A DNA stretch of 54,004 nt from G041228335 sp964580905 (GTDB lineage Bacteria; Pseudomonadota; Alphaproteobacteria; Puniceispirillales; UBA1172), in contig CAZOLR010000013.1 of NCBI GenBank assembly GCA_964580905.1, forward strand, positions 1 through 54,004, given 5' to 3'. The position numbers and the translations under genes were made by a program. The notes beneath the pieces were generated by a model. The model saw nothing but the letters and a program-made list of their open reading frames with translations. It was not told where the DNA came from and made no database searches. Below are positions 1 through 8,965 of this stretch, one piece after another (within the stretch, counting starts at the first letter, position 1; the number at the start of each line of letters is the position of its first letter).

Positions 1-55
1 CTATCGTGCCGATGTTCACATGCGGCTTGCTTCGATCAAACTTTTCCTTAGACAT
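1..55 (-). CDS. tuf: Elongation factor Tu, N-terminal fragment
   Basis: The reverse strand starts at ATG 55 and reads MSKEKFDRSKPHVNIGTI before leaving the window. That is the characteristic N-terminus of EF-Tu, the GTPase that carries aminoacyl-tRNA to the ribosome. An AAGGAG ribosome-binding site lies about 10 bases upstream of the ATG. The gene follows tRNA-Tyr on the same strand, the tRNA-tuf arrangement seen in many proteobacteria, so co-transcription is likely. Only 18 codons are visible. Confidence 0.93.
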   Translation of the reverse strand, partial: MSKEKFDRSKPHVNIGTI

Positions 56-71
56 CGCCCTGTTTCTCCTT

Positions 72-103
72 CAGGTGTATGCACTGGCAGGTGTATGCAT
101 TGG
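72..103. repeat. Two-copy 16-bp tandem repeat in the tuf leader
   Basis: CAGGTGTATGCACTGG (72-87) is followed directly by CAGGTGTATGCATTGG (88-103), with one mismatch. It lies between tRNA-Tyr and the tuf start, in what would be the spacer or leader of a tRNA-tuf transcript. No function is evident. Confidence 0.7.
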
Positions 104-130
104 CAGTTGCGCCTGCCCGGGTCGTGAAAT

Positions 131-215
131 TGGTGGTGGGGGTAGGATTCGAACCTACGTACGCTACGCGGGCAGATTTACAGTCTGCTGCCTTTAACCA
201 CTCGGCCACCCCACC
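131..215 (-). tRNA. tRNA-Tyr (GUA)
   Basis: On the reverse strand, acceptor GGTGGGG pairs with CCCCACC and is followed by discriminator A and an encoded CCA. The anticodon arm CAGACTGTAAATCTG gives anticodon GTA. A long variable arm and a standard GGTTCGAATCC T-arm complete a class II tRNA of 85 nt. The tuf gene lies 75 bases downstream on the same strand. Confidence 0.97.
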
Positions 216-333
216 ATAAATGTTTGAACACTCCGGAAAACCCTGTGCTACTATTCAGGACGCCCGATACATGCTCATGGTCAAGCGTGGTAGGAAAGCC
301 CAGCGGTTTTGTCAATATGAAAGTCACCAGATA

Positions 334-1218
334 ATGCGAAAAAATAAGCATGCCAATACCCGCCCCCGTCCCCGGTCCCAGTCTCAGGAAGGCCAATCAC
401 GTCATAAGAAACCCCAGTCTTCAGCACCGGCAACCACTTCCGGCAGACCACAAAGAGGGCAGAAAACCGCTACATCAGGGATGATTTCGTGCCCACGTGG
501 CAAGGTCATGATCTGGGGACGTCACGCCGCCGAGGCCGCCCTGCGCAACCCTCTACGTCGCATTTCAGCAGTTTATCTTGATCCCGCTATGGATAGCTGG
601 TTTTCCTCGCTCAACCCTGATCCTTCACTTCCTGCGCCAATCCGGGTTGAGAAAACCGTCATGGCCGCAAACCTTGATGCGGAAGATAAGGCCGTCCATC
701 AGGGGGTGATTGTGATTGCCTCGCCTCTCAACGCCCCGCATCTCGATGACTGGCTTCAACAGGACCTTCCTGACCGGCCGCTGGTGCTTCTCCTTGACCA
801 GATTACCGACACTCGAAATATCGGCGCCATCATGAGATCCGCGAGAGCATTCCGGGCATCGGCTATCATTGCCACCGACCGCCATTGCCCGGAAGAAAAT
901 GCCACCATGCTGCGGGCCGCATCAGGGGCGGCGGAGCATATTCCGCTTATCCGTGTCACCAATCTTTCCCGGGCGATGGAAAAGCTGAAAGATCATGGCT
1001 TCACCCTGGCCGGCCTGACTGCCCACGGAACCACGCCGATCCGGAGCCTGGCCACTGAGCCAAAACTGGGTCTGGTGCTCGGTGCCGAAGGAAAAGGGCT
1101 TCGCCGGCTGACAGCGGAACATGCCGATCTGCTGGTTCGTATTCCGATTGACGATGAGGCCGAATCCCTGAATGTTTCAAACGCTGCGGCGGTGGCGCTT
1201 TTTGCCGTTCAACCCTGA
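334..1218 (+). CDS. rlmB: 23S rRNA (guanosine-2'-O)-methyltransferase RlmB / TrmH family
   Basis: This 294-residue SPOUT-class methyltransferase probably 2'-O-methylates 23S rRNA using S-adenosylmethionine. The three SPOUT motifs are present: LDQITDTRNIGAIMRSA (about residue 153), LVLGAEGKGLRR (about 246) and ESLNVSNAAAVALF (about 275), which forms the knotted cofactor pocket. The first 40 residues are basic and low complexity, as in other alphaproteobacterial RlmB proteins. ATG 334 (MRKNKHANT) was chosen. The frame is open to 220, but that extension abuts the tRNA-Tyr gene and is not family-like. TrmH-type tRNA specificity cannot be excluded. Confidence 0.88.
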   Translation: MRKNKHANTRPRPRSQSQEGQSRHKKPQSSAPATTSGRPQRGQKTATSGMISCPRGKVMIWGRHAAEAALRNPLRRISAVYLDPAMDSWFSSLNPDPSLPAPIRVEKTVMAANLDAEDKAVHQGVIVIASPLNAPHLDDWLQQDLPDRPLVLLLDQITDTRNIGAIMRSARAFRASAIIATDRHCPEENATMLRAASGAAEHIPLIRVTNLSRAMEKLKDHGFTLAGLTAHGTTPIRSLATEPKLGLVLGAEGKGLRRLTAEHADLLVRIPIDDEAESLNVSNAAAVALFAVQP

Positions 1219-1253
1219 GCGCCAACAAATGGCATTTCAGCCATGCTCACCTC

Positions 1254-1412
1254 TTAAGGCAGAAAAGAGATCACGATCAGAACGATAAGTATGACCACGC
1301 CTGCAAGCGTAACCCAACCCCTGCCATAAAGATGATCAAACAGGTCCAGAATCGGCCCCATGAGACGACGTTGACGATCTTCACGACCGGGGACAGGTGG
1401 CTTTTCGCTCAT
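1254..1412 (-). CDS. Small single-span membrane protein, 52 aa
   Basis: The reverse strand encodes MSEKPPVPGREDRQRRLMGP, then a short amphipathic stretch and a hydrophobic segment (VTLAGVVILIVLIVISFLP, residues 34-52) that ends at the stop codon. It would be tail-anchored, with a basic cytoplasmic N-terminus. A purine-rich GAAGGGGTGG lies upstream of the ATG. It ends 35 bases from the convergent rlmB stop. I do not recognise the family and no function is assigned. Confidence 0.6.
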   Translation of the reverse strand: MSEKPPVPGREDRQRRLMGPILDLFDHLYGRGWVTLAGVVILIVLIVISFLP

Positions 1413-1479
1413 CACCAGATCACCACCCCTTCGCCAAACCGCATCGGTTCTCTGGTATGGAAGACAAAGCTATTCAAGG

Positions 1480-2475
1480 TCATCTTCCCCCATAGACGCG
1501 GGCTGTTTCCTGCTGGGCTTCAACGGCTTCAATATATTCAGCCTTGAGCCGCCGGACAAGCTCTGCCACGCCGGGAACATCTTCAACACTGCCGACACCA
1601 TGACCCGCAGACCATATATCACGCCATGGTTTCTTTGAGTTTGACTCCCGCAGCGCTTCGCCAAGCTCTTCGTTGATATCCACCTCGCCATGTTCCGGCA
1701 ACGTGTCCAGATCAATGCCGGCCTGTTCCAGACTCTGGGCCATAAAGTTTGCGTTCACCCCTGTCACCGCCTTGGTGCTGACGATATCAGCGGCTTTGGC
1801 GCTCACCACCATTTCTTTGTAATCATCCGGCGACATGGATTCCTGCGTTGCGATGAAACGTGTTCCCATATAGGCGTAATCCGCGCCCATCATCTGAGCG
1901 GCGGCGATATCCGCCCCCGTAGAGAGAGACCCTGACAACAGAACCAAACCGTCAAAAAAGGCGCGGATTTCATGAACCAGTGCGAAAGGGTTGGCCTGGC
2001 CGGTATGTCCCCCCGCCCCTGCGGAAACAGCAATAAGCCCGTCAACTCCCGCCGCCGCAGCTTTGCGCGCATGGCGCAGATTGATCACGTCATGCAGAAC
2101 AATACCGCCATATCCGTGGACAGCCTCGACCAGATCACTGACCGCACCCAGCGACGTGATAATGATTGGCACTTCATATTTGATGCAGAGCGCAAGCTCA
2201 TCCTCCAGTTTGGCGTTGGATTTATGAACGATCAGATTAACCCCGAAAGGCGCAGGTGAGCCGCCGCTTTCCTTTTCGAATTCCGCCAGATCTTTTGTGA
2301 TGTCCTCAAGCCATTCTTCGAACCCTTCAATTGTTCGCTGATTGTGTGCCGGGAAAGTGCCGACAATACCCGCACGGCAACAGGCTTTGACCAGATCAGG
2401 GCCTGAGGAGAGAAACATTGGTGCTGCCACAAGCGGCAGGGTTAAAAGAGATGACTTGAGCGGGGGCGTGATCAC
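1480..2475 (-). CDS. NAD(P)H-dependent flavin oxidoreductase / nitronate monooxygenase-like
   Basis: This is a 331-residue FMN TIM-barrel protein of the nitronate monooxygenase (2-nitropropane dioxygenase) superfamily. Family features are the N-terminus LPLVAAPMFLSSGP, the glycine-rich GLIAVSAGAGGHTGQ region and the phosphate-binding LLSGSLSTGADIAAAQMMGA followed by GTRFIAT. Members oxidise alkyl nitronates or act as flavin reductases or enoyl reductases, so the substrate is open. GTG 2475 was chosen because GGAG lies 7 bases upstream and it gives the usual short N-terminus; the frame continues open to 2742. It is divergent from the acyl-CoA ligase at 2608. Confidence 0.85.
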   Translation of the reverse strand: MITPPLKSSLLTLPLVAAPMFLSSGPDLVKACCRAGIVGTFPAHNQRTIEGFEEWLEDITKDLAEFEKESGGSPAPFGVNLIVHKSNAKLEDELALCIKYEVPIIITSLGAVSDLVEAVHGYGGIVLHDVINLRHARKAAAAGVDGLIAVSAGAGGHTGQANPFALVHEIRAFFDGLVLLSGSLSTGADIAAAQMMGADYAYMGTRFIATQESMSPDDYKEMVVSAKAADIVSTKAVTGVNANFMAQSLEQAGIDLDTLPEHGEVDINEELGEALRESNSKKPWRDIWSAGHGVGSVEDVPGVAELVRRLKAEYIEAVEAQQETARVYGGR

Positions 2476-2607
2476 GGCGGTCTCCAAACTCAGGTTTTTG
2501 ACAGGATCATTTTGCAAAGATCTGTTTACAAGCAAGATCGGGATGCTAATGTAAACAAAAAAAAGAAACAATCCAGACCGGATTGGACAATAACAGGGAG
2601 TGATGTG

Positions 2608-4587
2608 ATGACTGACGCGAATTCGCGTTCGGACAATTCTGTAAAAGACAGTCTCGATACAGTACCCAAACTTATTGCGCATCACGTCAGTCAAATCCCG
2701 GATCAGGCCGCGTACCGGGAAAAGGAATTCGGCATCTGGCAAAGCTGGACCTGGAAAGAATCCGGCGAGGCGATCAATGCTCTTGCCCTCGGCCTTATTG
2801 AGATCGGTTTAAAAGAAGGCGATCACCTTGCCCTGATAGGCCGCAACAGGCCGTATTTCTATTGGGCCATGATTTCGGCGCAGTCTGCCGGGGCTGTTCC
2901 CGTTCCGATATATCAGGATTCTGTCGCAACGGAGATGGCGTTTGTCCTGCAACATTGCAACGCAAAATTCATTATTGCCGAAGATCAGGAACAGGTTGAC
3001 AAAATCCTTGAGATACAGGAGCAGCTGAAAAATCTTGAATGGATCATCTATCTTGACCCCCGGGGAATGCGCAAATACGACCACACGCGCTTGCGCAAGT
3101 ATACCGACATTCAGCAACTGGGGCGCGACAACCGCAGCACGCATGAAGCTGAACTCAAGCGTCGTATAAATCACCAGAACGGGGACAGCACCTGTGCGAT
3201 GCTCTATACCTCGGGGACAACCGGCCAACCCAAGGGCGTGGTTCTGTCGCATCACAACGTGATTTCCACCTCCCGGTCCTCCAGCAATTTTGACAACCTG
3301 AAGGCGTCAGACAGTGTGCTGGCCTACCTGCCTATGGCCTGGGTGGGTGATTTCATTTTTTCCATCGGTCAGGCCAGCTGGTGTGGTTTCTGCGTCAACT
3401 GCCCTGAGTCCGGTGACACGATGCAGCATGACCTGCGTGAGATCGGCCCAAGCTATTTCTTTGCGCCACCACGATATTTTGAGACTGTTCTTACCACCGT
3501 GCTGATCCGCATGGAGGACGCCGGCAAACTCAAACAGAAAATCTTCAACTATTTCATGACCCATGCCCGGGCCGTGGGCGGGCGGATACTCGATGGTGAA
3601 GACGTCGGCTTGATGGACCGGCTGAAATACAAACTGGGTGAGATTCTGGTTTACGGACCGTTGAAAAACACGCTTGGCCTTTCGAAAGTCAGGGTTGGCT
3701 ATACTGCGGGCGAAGCGATCGGACCTGAGATTTTTGATTTCTACCGGTCTCTTGGCATTAATCTCAAACAGCTCTACGGCCAGACCGAAGCCAGCGTGTT
3801 CATCACCCAGCATCCCGACGGGCAGGTGCGGTCAGATACGGTGGGTATACCTACACCCGGAGTGGAGATACGGATCGACGACAAAGGTGAGGTGCATTAC
3901 CGTTCACCCGGCACTTTTGTTGAATATTTCAAGAATCCGGCCAGCACGAAAAAAACCAAAGACAAGGACGGCTGGGTTGCAACAGGTGACGCAGGCTTTA
4001 TTGAAAAGGACAGCGGCCATCTCCGTATCATCGACCGCGCCAAGGATGTCGGCAAGATGAAGAATGGCAGCCTTTTTGCCCCCAAATATGTAGAAAACAA
4101 GCTGAAATTCTACCCCAATATCCTTGAAGCGGTCATTTTCGGCGATAACCGTGACGAATGTACGGCGTTTATCAATATTGATCTGCAGGCGGTGGGCAAC
4201 TGGGCTGAGCGGAACAATATCGCCTATGGCTCCTATCAGGAACTGGCCGCCCTGCCCGAAGTCTATTCTACGATCCAGAGCCATGTGGAAGAGGTTAATC
4301 TTTCTCTTGCCGAAGATGAGATGCTGTCAGACTGTCAGATAAACCGGTTTCTCATCCTGCACAAGGAACTCGATGCCGATGACGGGGAATTGACCCGGAC
4401 ACGCAAGGTTCGCCGCAACATCATTGCTGACAAATACAGCGACCTGATCGATGCGCTCTATAACGGCTCTGACAGGGTTTCCACCAAAACTGAAGTGACG
4501 TATGAGGATGGCAGCAAGGGTTCTATTTCAGCGACGCTTGAGATCCGTTCTGCCGCCACCACCAAACAGACAAGAACAGCCGCATGA
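2608..4587 (+). CDS. Long-chain-type acyl-CoA synthetase (AMP-forming)
   Basis: This 659-residue ANL-superfamily ligase forms acyl-CoA from a carboxylic acid, ATP and CoA. The P-loop YTSGTTGQPKGV is near residue 200, the adenylate motif YGQTEAS near 389, and the C-terminal hinge region GDAGF...IIDRAKDVGKMKNG near 460. The lysine-containing KMKNG segment places it with bacterial long-chain synthetases found beside LivGHMF transporters. ATG 2608 follows a GGGAG; an in-frame extension to 2512 has no family support. Its stop overlaps the LivG start (ATGA), so the two are translationally coupled. It may activate the acid imported by the transporter, which is inference. Confidence 0.88.
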   Translation: MTDANSRSDNSVKDSLDTVPKLIAHHVSQIPDQAAYREKEFGIWQSWTWKESGEAINALALGLIEIGLKEGDHLALIGRNRPYFYWAMISAQSAGAVPVPIYQDSVATEMAFVLQHCNAKFIIAEDQEQVDKILEIQEQLKNLEWIIYLDPRGMRKYDHTRLRKYTDIQQLGRDNRSTHEAELKRRINHQNGDSTCAMLYTSGTTGQPKGVVLSHHNVISTSRSSSNFDNLKASDSVLAYLPMAWVGDFIFSIGQASWCGFCVNCPESGDTMQHDLREIGPSYFFAPPRYFETVLTTVLIRMEDAGKLKQKIFNYFMTHARAVGGRILDGEDVGLMDRLKYKLGEILVYGPLKNTLGLSKVRVGYTAGEAIGPEIFDFYRSLGINLKQLYGQTEASVFITQHPDGQVRSDTVGIPTPGVEIRIDDKGEVHYRSPGTFVEYFKNPASTKKTKDKDGWVATGDAGFIEKDSGHLRIIDRAKDVGKMKNGSLFAPKYVENKLKFYPNILEAVIFGDNRDECTAFINIDLQAVGNWAERNNIAYGSYQELAALPEVYSTIQSHVEEVNLSLAEDEMLSDCQINRFLILHKELDADDGELTRTRKVRRNIIADKYSDLIDALYNGSDRVSTKTEVTYEDGSKGSISATLEIRSAATTKQTRTAA

Positions 4588-5426
4588 CACCAGCACCAGA
4601 TACACAACAAGATATTCCTGACGGCAAGACCATGACACCTGATGGCCGTCTCATCGGCGGTCAGGTCATGGAAATGAAGAACATCACCCTGCGCTTTGGC
4701 GGTGTGGTGGCCATACGTGATATTTCCTTTGATATTCTTGAAGGTGAAATCAGGGCGATCATCGGCCCTAACGGGGCGGGCAAGTCATCCATGCTCAATG
4801 TCATCAACGGGTTTTATCATCCGCAGGAAGGTGAGATCTGGTTTCACGGAGAACGTCGCCGGCAGCTCAAACCTTATGAAATCGCGCATCAGGGAATTGC
4901 ACGGACCTTTCAGAATATCGCTCTCTTCAAAGGGATGAGCACGCTCGACAACATCATGACCGGGCGACTGACCCATATGAAATCAAATCTCTTTTCCGAA
5001 ATGATCTGGAAAGGCCCGGCGGAAAAAGAAGAAATCGCCAACCGCGAATTCGTTGAGCATATCATCGATTTTCTTGAAATACAGTCGATCCGGAAAACCC
5101 CGGTGGGTCGTCTTCCCTACGGATTGCAGAAACGGGTGGAACTGGGCCGTGCTCTGGCGGCGGAACCCTCCCTTCTGCTTCTGGATGAGCCTATGGCCGG
5201 GATGAATATCGAGGAAAAAGAAGACATGTCGCGCTTCATTCTCGATGTAAACGACGAATTCGGCACAACAATCGTCCTTATTGAACACGACATGGGGGTG
5301 GTGATGGATATCGCCGATCGGGTGGTCGTAATGGACTATGGTAAGAAAATCGGCGATGGAACACCTGCAGACGTGCGTTCCAATCAGGACGTCATTGACG
5401 CATATCTCGGGGTATCTCATGACTAG
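4584..5426 (+). CDS. livG: Branched-chain amino acid-type ABC transporter ATP-binding protein (LivG)
   Basis: This 280-residue ATPase belongs to a HAAT-family ABC importer. It has Walker A GPNGAGKSS (about residue 61), a Q-loop in ARTFQNIALF, a degenerate signature LPYGLQKRVELGRAL and Walker B LLLLDEPMAGM (about 197), followed by an H-loop in VLIEHDMGVV. The degenerate signature in place of LSGGQ is common in LivG proteins next to acyl-CoA ligases. It starts within the preceding ligase's stop codon. The LivH and LivM permeases follow directly. Confidence 0.93.
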   Translation: MTPAPDTQQDIPDGKTMTPDGRLIGGQVMEMKNITLRFGGVVAIRDISFDILEGEIRAIIGPNGAGKSSMLNVINGFYHPQEGEIWFHGERRRQLKPYEIAHQGIARTFQNIALFKGMSTLDNIMTGRLTHMKSNLFSEMIWKGPAEKEEIANREFVEHIIDFLEIQSIRKTPVGRLPYGLQKRVELGRALAAEPSLLLLDEPMAGMNIEEKEDMSRFILDVNDEFGTTIVLIEHDMGVVMDIADRVVVMDYGKKIGDGTPADVRSNQDVIDAYLGVSHD

Positions 5427-5465
5427 AATGGTTGTCCTCAGCCCTCGCAACAGGGGATGTTCATA

Positions 5466-6464
5466 ATGGGTGCGGAATTTTATTTCGGCGTGGAAGTTTT
5501 TCTTAACGGGCTGATGGCCGGCGTCATGTATTCGCTGGTTGCGCTTGGCTTTGTGCTGATATTCAAAGCCTCAGGGATCTTCAACTACGCGCAAGGGGTG
5601 ATGGCGCTGTTTGCGGCCCTGACGCTGGTGGGTTTTCAGAACGGTCAGGTGCCGTTCGCGCATCTCATCAACGCGGTGTTTGGCACGGAAGTGCATCATT
5701 TCGGCTGGCATCTGCCTGCTTTTGCCGCCATTCTTCTGGCGCTTCTGGTCATGATCATCTTCGCCATACTGGTGGAAAAGCTTATCCTCAAGCATCTCGT
5801 CAACCAGGAGCCGATCATCCTGTTCATGGCCACTATCGGGCTTGCCTATTTCATGGAAGGTTTTGGTGACCTGATGTGGGGCTCGGATGTCAAAAAACTT
5901 GATGTCGGCATACCTCAGGGCGGTAATTTCTGGATCGAGGAAAATACCGCCTTTCTCGGCGGTGATGATTTCTACGGATTTTATCTTGATACGCTTGATA
6001 TTTACGCAACGGTCATTGCAACGGTACTTGTTACCGGGCTTGTCATTTTCTCTCAGTACACCAAGATGGGGCGGGCGCTGCGGGCAGTTGCCGATGATCA
6101 CCAGGCGGCTCTTTCCGTCGGTATTTCCCTCCGAGGTATCTGGGTGATTGTCTGGGGGATTGCCGGTTTTGTCGCGCTGGTTGCAGGTATCATGTGGGGG
6201 GCAAAATCCGGGGTTCAGTTTTCACTGTCACTGATCGCGCTCAAAGCCCTGCCGGTGCTTATGCTGGGTGGATTCACTTCAATACCCGGTGCGATTGTCG
6301 GCGGCCTGATCATCGGTGTCGGCGAGAAAATGTTCGAATTCCTGATCGGCGCCCCGTTCCTTGGCGGAGCGACGGAAAACTGGTTTGCCTACATGCTGGC
6401 ACTGGTGTTCCTCGTCTTCCGGCCTCAGGGGCTGTTCGGCGAAAAGATTATTGAGAGGGTCTAG
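5466..6464 (+). CDS. livH: Branched-chain amino acid-type ABC transporter permease (LivH)
   Basis: This 332-residue polytopic inner-membrane protein has about eight hydrophobic segments. LivH-family features are the N-terminal LNGLMAGVMYSLVALGFVLI, SGIFNYAQGVMALFAA, and the EAA-like loop GRALRAVADDHQAALSVGI near residue 203. ATG 5466 is preferred because the AGGGG at 5452-5456 is correctly spaced for it; ATG 5457 is directly adjacent to that site. LivM starts 2 bases after the stop. Confidence 0.92.
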   Translation: MGAEFYFGVEVFLNGLMAGVMYSLVALGFVLIFKASGIFNYAQGVMALFAALTLVGFQNGQVPFAHLINAVFGTEVHHFGWHLPAFAAILLALLVMIIFAILVEKLILKHLVNQEPIILFMATIGLAYFMEGFGDLMWGSDVKKLDVGIPQGGNFWIEENTAFLGGDDFYGFYLDTLDIYATVIATVLVTGLVIFSQYTKMGRALRAVADDHQAALSVGISLRGIWVIVWGIAGFVALVAGIMWGAKSGVQFSLSLIALKALPVLMLGGFTSIPGAIVGGLIIGVGEKMFEFLIGAPFLGGATENWFAYMLALVFLVFRPQGLFGEKIIERV

Positions 6465-6466
6465 CC

Positions 6467-7543
6467 ATGCTGTATCGTGAGGCAGGTGATTTCAAAACAT
6501 CGTATCGGTCGGATCAGCAGACCTTCCCTATCCTGTTTGACCGCATCGCCTTTGCGGTGGCCATTCTGGCCGCGTATATCGTGGTGCCCCTGACGATCAA
6601 CGATTACTGGGCAAATGCGGTACTCCTGCCTTTCCTGATCTATTCGATCGCGGCGATCGGGCTCAATATCCTGACCGGGTACTGCGGTCAGGTCTCGCTG
6701 GGTTCCGGCGGCTTCATGGCGGTGGGAGCCTATGCCTGCTACAAGCTTATGACCACCTATCCTGAAATGAGCATTGTTGTGTGCATTCTCCTTTCCGGGG
6801 GGATTACGGCAATGGTCGGGATTGTGTTTGGCCTGCCAAGCCTGCGGATCAAGGGGTTTTATCTGGCGGTAGCGACACTGGCCGCGCAGTTCTTTCTTGT
6901 CTGGCTGTTCAACAAGGTGCCGTGGTTTTATAATTATTCCGCATCGGGCCAGATCAACGCTCCGGAGCGTGAAATTTTCGGGTATATCGTCACCGGGCCA
7001 AACGCTTCACCTGTCACGATTTATCTCTTCTGCCTGAGTTTTCTTCTTGTCCTGGCCCTTCTCGCCCGGAATATGACACGCGGCTCGACAGGCCGTAAAT
7101 GGATGGCAATCCGGGATATGGATATCGCGGCGGAAATTATCGGTGTGAACCCGCTGATGGCCAAACTTACCGCGTTCGGGGTGAGTTCATTTTACGTGGG
7201 CATTGCGGGCGCGTTACTTTTTTCCGTCTATCTTGGTGCGGTCGAGGTGGGTGAGGTTTTCGGCATCCAGAAATCCTTCCTGATACTGTTCATGATTATT
7301 ATCGGCGGGCTTGGTTCGATGTTCGGATCCTTCGCCGGCGCGGCATTTATGGTTTTACTGCCGGTATTGCTAAAAAATATCATGGTGGGTCAGTTTGGCT
7401 GGGCCACGGATATTGCCGCACATTTTGAATTTGTCATTGTAGGTTTCCTGATCATCTTCTTCCTTATCGTCGAGCCGCACGGGCTGGCGATGTTGTGGCG
7501 GATCATCAAGGAAAAACTGAGACTTTGGCCCTTTCCTCATTGA
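6467..7543 (+). CDS. livM: Branched-chain amino acid-type ABC transporter permease (LivM)
   Basis: This 358-residue second permease of the importer has a long hydrophilic N-terminus (about 25 residues) followed by multiple membrane spans. LivM hallmarks are IAAIGLNILTGYCGQVSLGSGGF near residue 63 (written here as the region around GLNILTGY and GQVSLGSGGF) and the coupling-helix region RKWMAIRDMDIAAEIIGVN near 210. The last span is followed by a short cytoplasmic tail. It lies between livH and the binding-protein gene on one transcript. Confidence 0.92.
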   Translation: MLYREAGDFKTSYRSDQQTFPILFDRIAFAVAILAAYIVVPLTINDYWANAVLLPFLIYSIAAIGLNILTGYCGQVSLGSGGFMAVGAYACYKLMTTYPEMSIVVCILLSGGITAMVGIVFGLPSLRIKGFYLAVATLAAQFFLVWLFNKVPWFYNYSASGQINAPEREIFGYIVTGPNASPVTIYLFCLSFLLVLALLARNMTRGSTGRKWMAIRDMDIAAEIIGVNPLMAKLTAFGVSSFYVGIAGALLFSVYLGAVEVGEVFGIQKSFLILFMIIIGGLGSMFGSFAGAAFMVLLPVLLKNIMVGQFGWATDIAAHFEFVIVGFLIIFFLIVEPHGLAMLWRIIKEKLRLWPFPH

Positions 7544-7602
7544 TCGGGCCATTGCAACTGCCGCTGCTGGCGGCAAATTATAGAACTAATGGAGGACGCA
7601 AC

Positions 7603-8886
7603 ATGAAATTCAAGACCTTGATTATGGCAGGGGCCATGGCTGTCTCAATGGCAGGACCAGTGATGGCAGACCTTGTCTTCCCGTCGCTGAGTTACCGGAC
7701 AGGGCCATATGCTGCAAACGGAATACCGTTTGCCGATGGGTACGCAGACTATTTCACCCTGCTCAATGAACGCGATGGCGGCATCGGCGGCGTTCCGATC
7801 AATGTGGTCGAATGTGAAACCGGCTACAACACTGAAAAAGGCGTCGAGTGCTACGAGTCCACCAAAGGCATGGGCTCGCTGGTCTACCAGCCGCTTTCCA
7901 CCGGCATCACCTATCAGCTGATCCCGAAAGCAACGGCAGACGGCATCCCCATCCATTCCATGGGATATGGCCGGACCTCTGCTGCCAACGGTAAGGTATT
8001 CAGCCATATCTTCAACTACCCTGCCAACTACTGGAATGGCGCGTCTGCGGTGGTCAACCATCTGCTTGAGATCAACGGCGGCAACATCAAGGGCAAGTCT
8101 CTTGCGCTTGTTTATCACAACTCCGCCTATGGTAAGGAGCCCATCCGGACCCTTGAAGAACTCTCCAAGAAACACGGCTTCAACCTTACCCTTCTGCCTG
8201 TTGACCATCCCGGTCAGGAGCAGAAGTCACAATGGCTTCAGATCCGTCGTGAAAAGCCGGATTATGTGGCCATGTGGGGCTGGGGCGTCATGAACCCGAC
8301 CGCCATTCAGGAAGCCGCAAATATCCGCTTCCCGATGGAAAACTTCATCGGTGTCTGGTGGTCAGGCTCTGAAAACGACGTTCGTCCTGTTGGTGCCGCC
8401 GCCGATGGCTATAAAGCACTCAACATGCACAATGTCGGTGACAACTACCCGGTTTATGATGACCTGAAAAAATATGTCTACGATGCCGGCAAGGCCGCCG
8501 GTGCCGGAGACCAGACAGGAACGGTCCTCTACAACCGGGGCATGTATGCAGCGATGCTTGCAGCCGAAGCCGCCCGTAACGCCCAGAAGATTTCAGGCAA
8601 AGCCGATATTACGGCCGCCGATATGCGTAACGGCATGGAAGCCCTTGAAATCACCGAAGCCCGCATGGCTGAACTCGGGATGCCGAATTTTGGTCCCAGC
8701 TTCAAGGTATCATGTGAAAACCATGGTGGCCCGGGCCTCGCGGCAGTTCAGCAGTGGGATGCTTCAAGCGGCTCCTGGAAGCTGATCTCTGACTTCAAAC
8801 CAACGGATACGGACGTTATCAACGCCCTCATCCAGGAAGACAGTGCCGCCTATGCTGCGGAAAACAACATCGCTGAGCGGTGTTAA
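7603..8886 (+). CDS. ABC transporter periplasmic substrate-binding protein (Leu/Ile/Val-binding type)
   Basis: This 427-residue type I periplasmic binding protein has a Sec signal peptide (MKFKTLIMAGAMAVSMAG, cleavage likely after VMA). The mature part begins with LVFPSLSYRTGPYAANGIPFADGY-like sequence of the HAAT family, whose members bind amino acids, amides or aromatic and short acids. ATG 7603 has a GGAGG ribosome-binding site 8 bases upstream; the open frame back to 7495 overlaps livM. A strong hairpin follows the stop (8899-8925), consistent with a highly expressed binding protein. The ligand cannot be read from the sequence; neighbouring acyl-CoA ligases suggest an organic acid as well as an amino acid. 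Confidence 0.9.
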   Translation: MKFKTLIMAGAMAVSMAGPVMADLVFPSLSYRTGPYAANGIPFADGYADYFTLLNERDGGIGGVPINVVECETGYNTEKGVECYESTKGMGSLVYQPLSTGITYQLIPKATADGIPIHSMGYGRTSAANGKVFSHIFNYPANYWNGASAVVNHLLEINGGNIKGKSLALVYHNSAYGKEPIRTLEELSKKHGFNLTLLPVDHPGQEQKSQWLQIRREKPDYVAMWGWGVMNPTAIQEAANIRFPMENFIGVWWSGSENDVRPVGAAADGYKALNMHNVGDNYPVYDDLKKYVYDAGKAAGAGDQTGTVLYNRGMYAAMLAAEAARNAQKISGKADITAADMRNGMEALEITEARMAELGMPNFGPSFKVSCENHGGPGLAAVQQWDASSGSWKLISDFKPTDTDVINALIQEDSAAYAAENNIAERC

Positions 8887-8898
8887 CCTGAACATGAT

Positions 8899-8925
8899 CC
8901 CGGCCCCGTTCATATTGGGGCCGGG
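8899..8925 (+). terminator. GC-rich hairpin between the binding-protein gene and livF
   Basis: CCCGGCCCC (8899-8907) and GGGGCCGGG (8917-8925) form a perfect 9-bp stem around a 9-base loop. No long T-run follows (ACTTTACATAATTTA), so it may be a leaky terminator or a 3'-end stabiliser that raises binding-protein mRNA over livF. Confidence 0.6.
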
Positions 8926-8965
8926 ACTTTACATAATTTAGAGCCATATACGAATAGGCAGAGCC

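Noticed and set aside
220..333. Longer start for rlmB at ATG 220
   Set aside because: The extension lies 4 bases from tRNA-Tyr, has no family similarity and no better ribosome-binding site.
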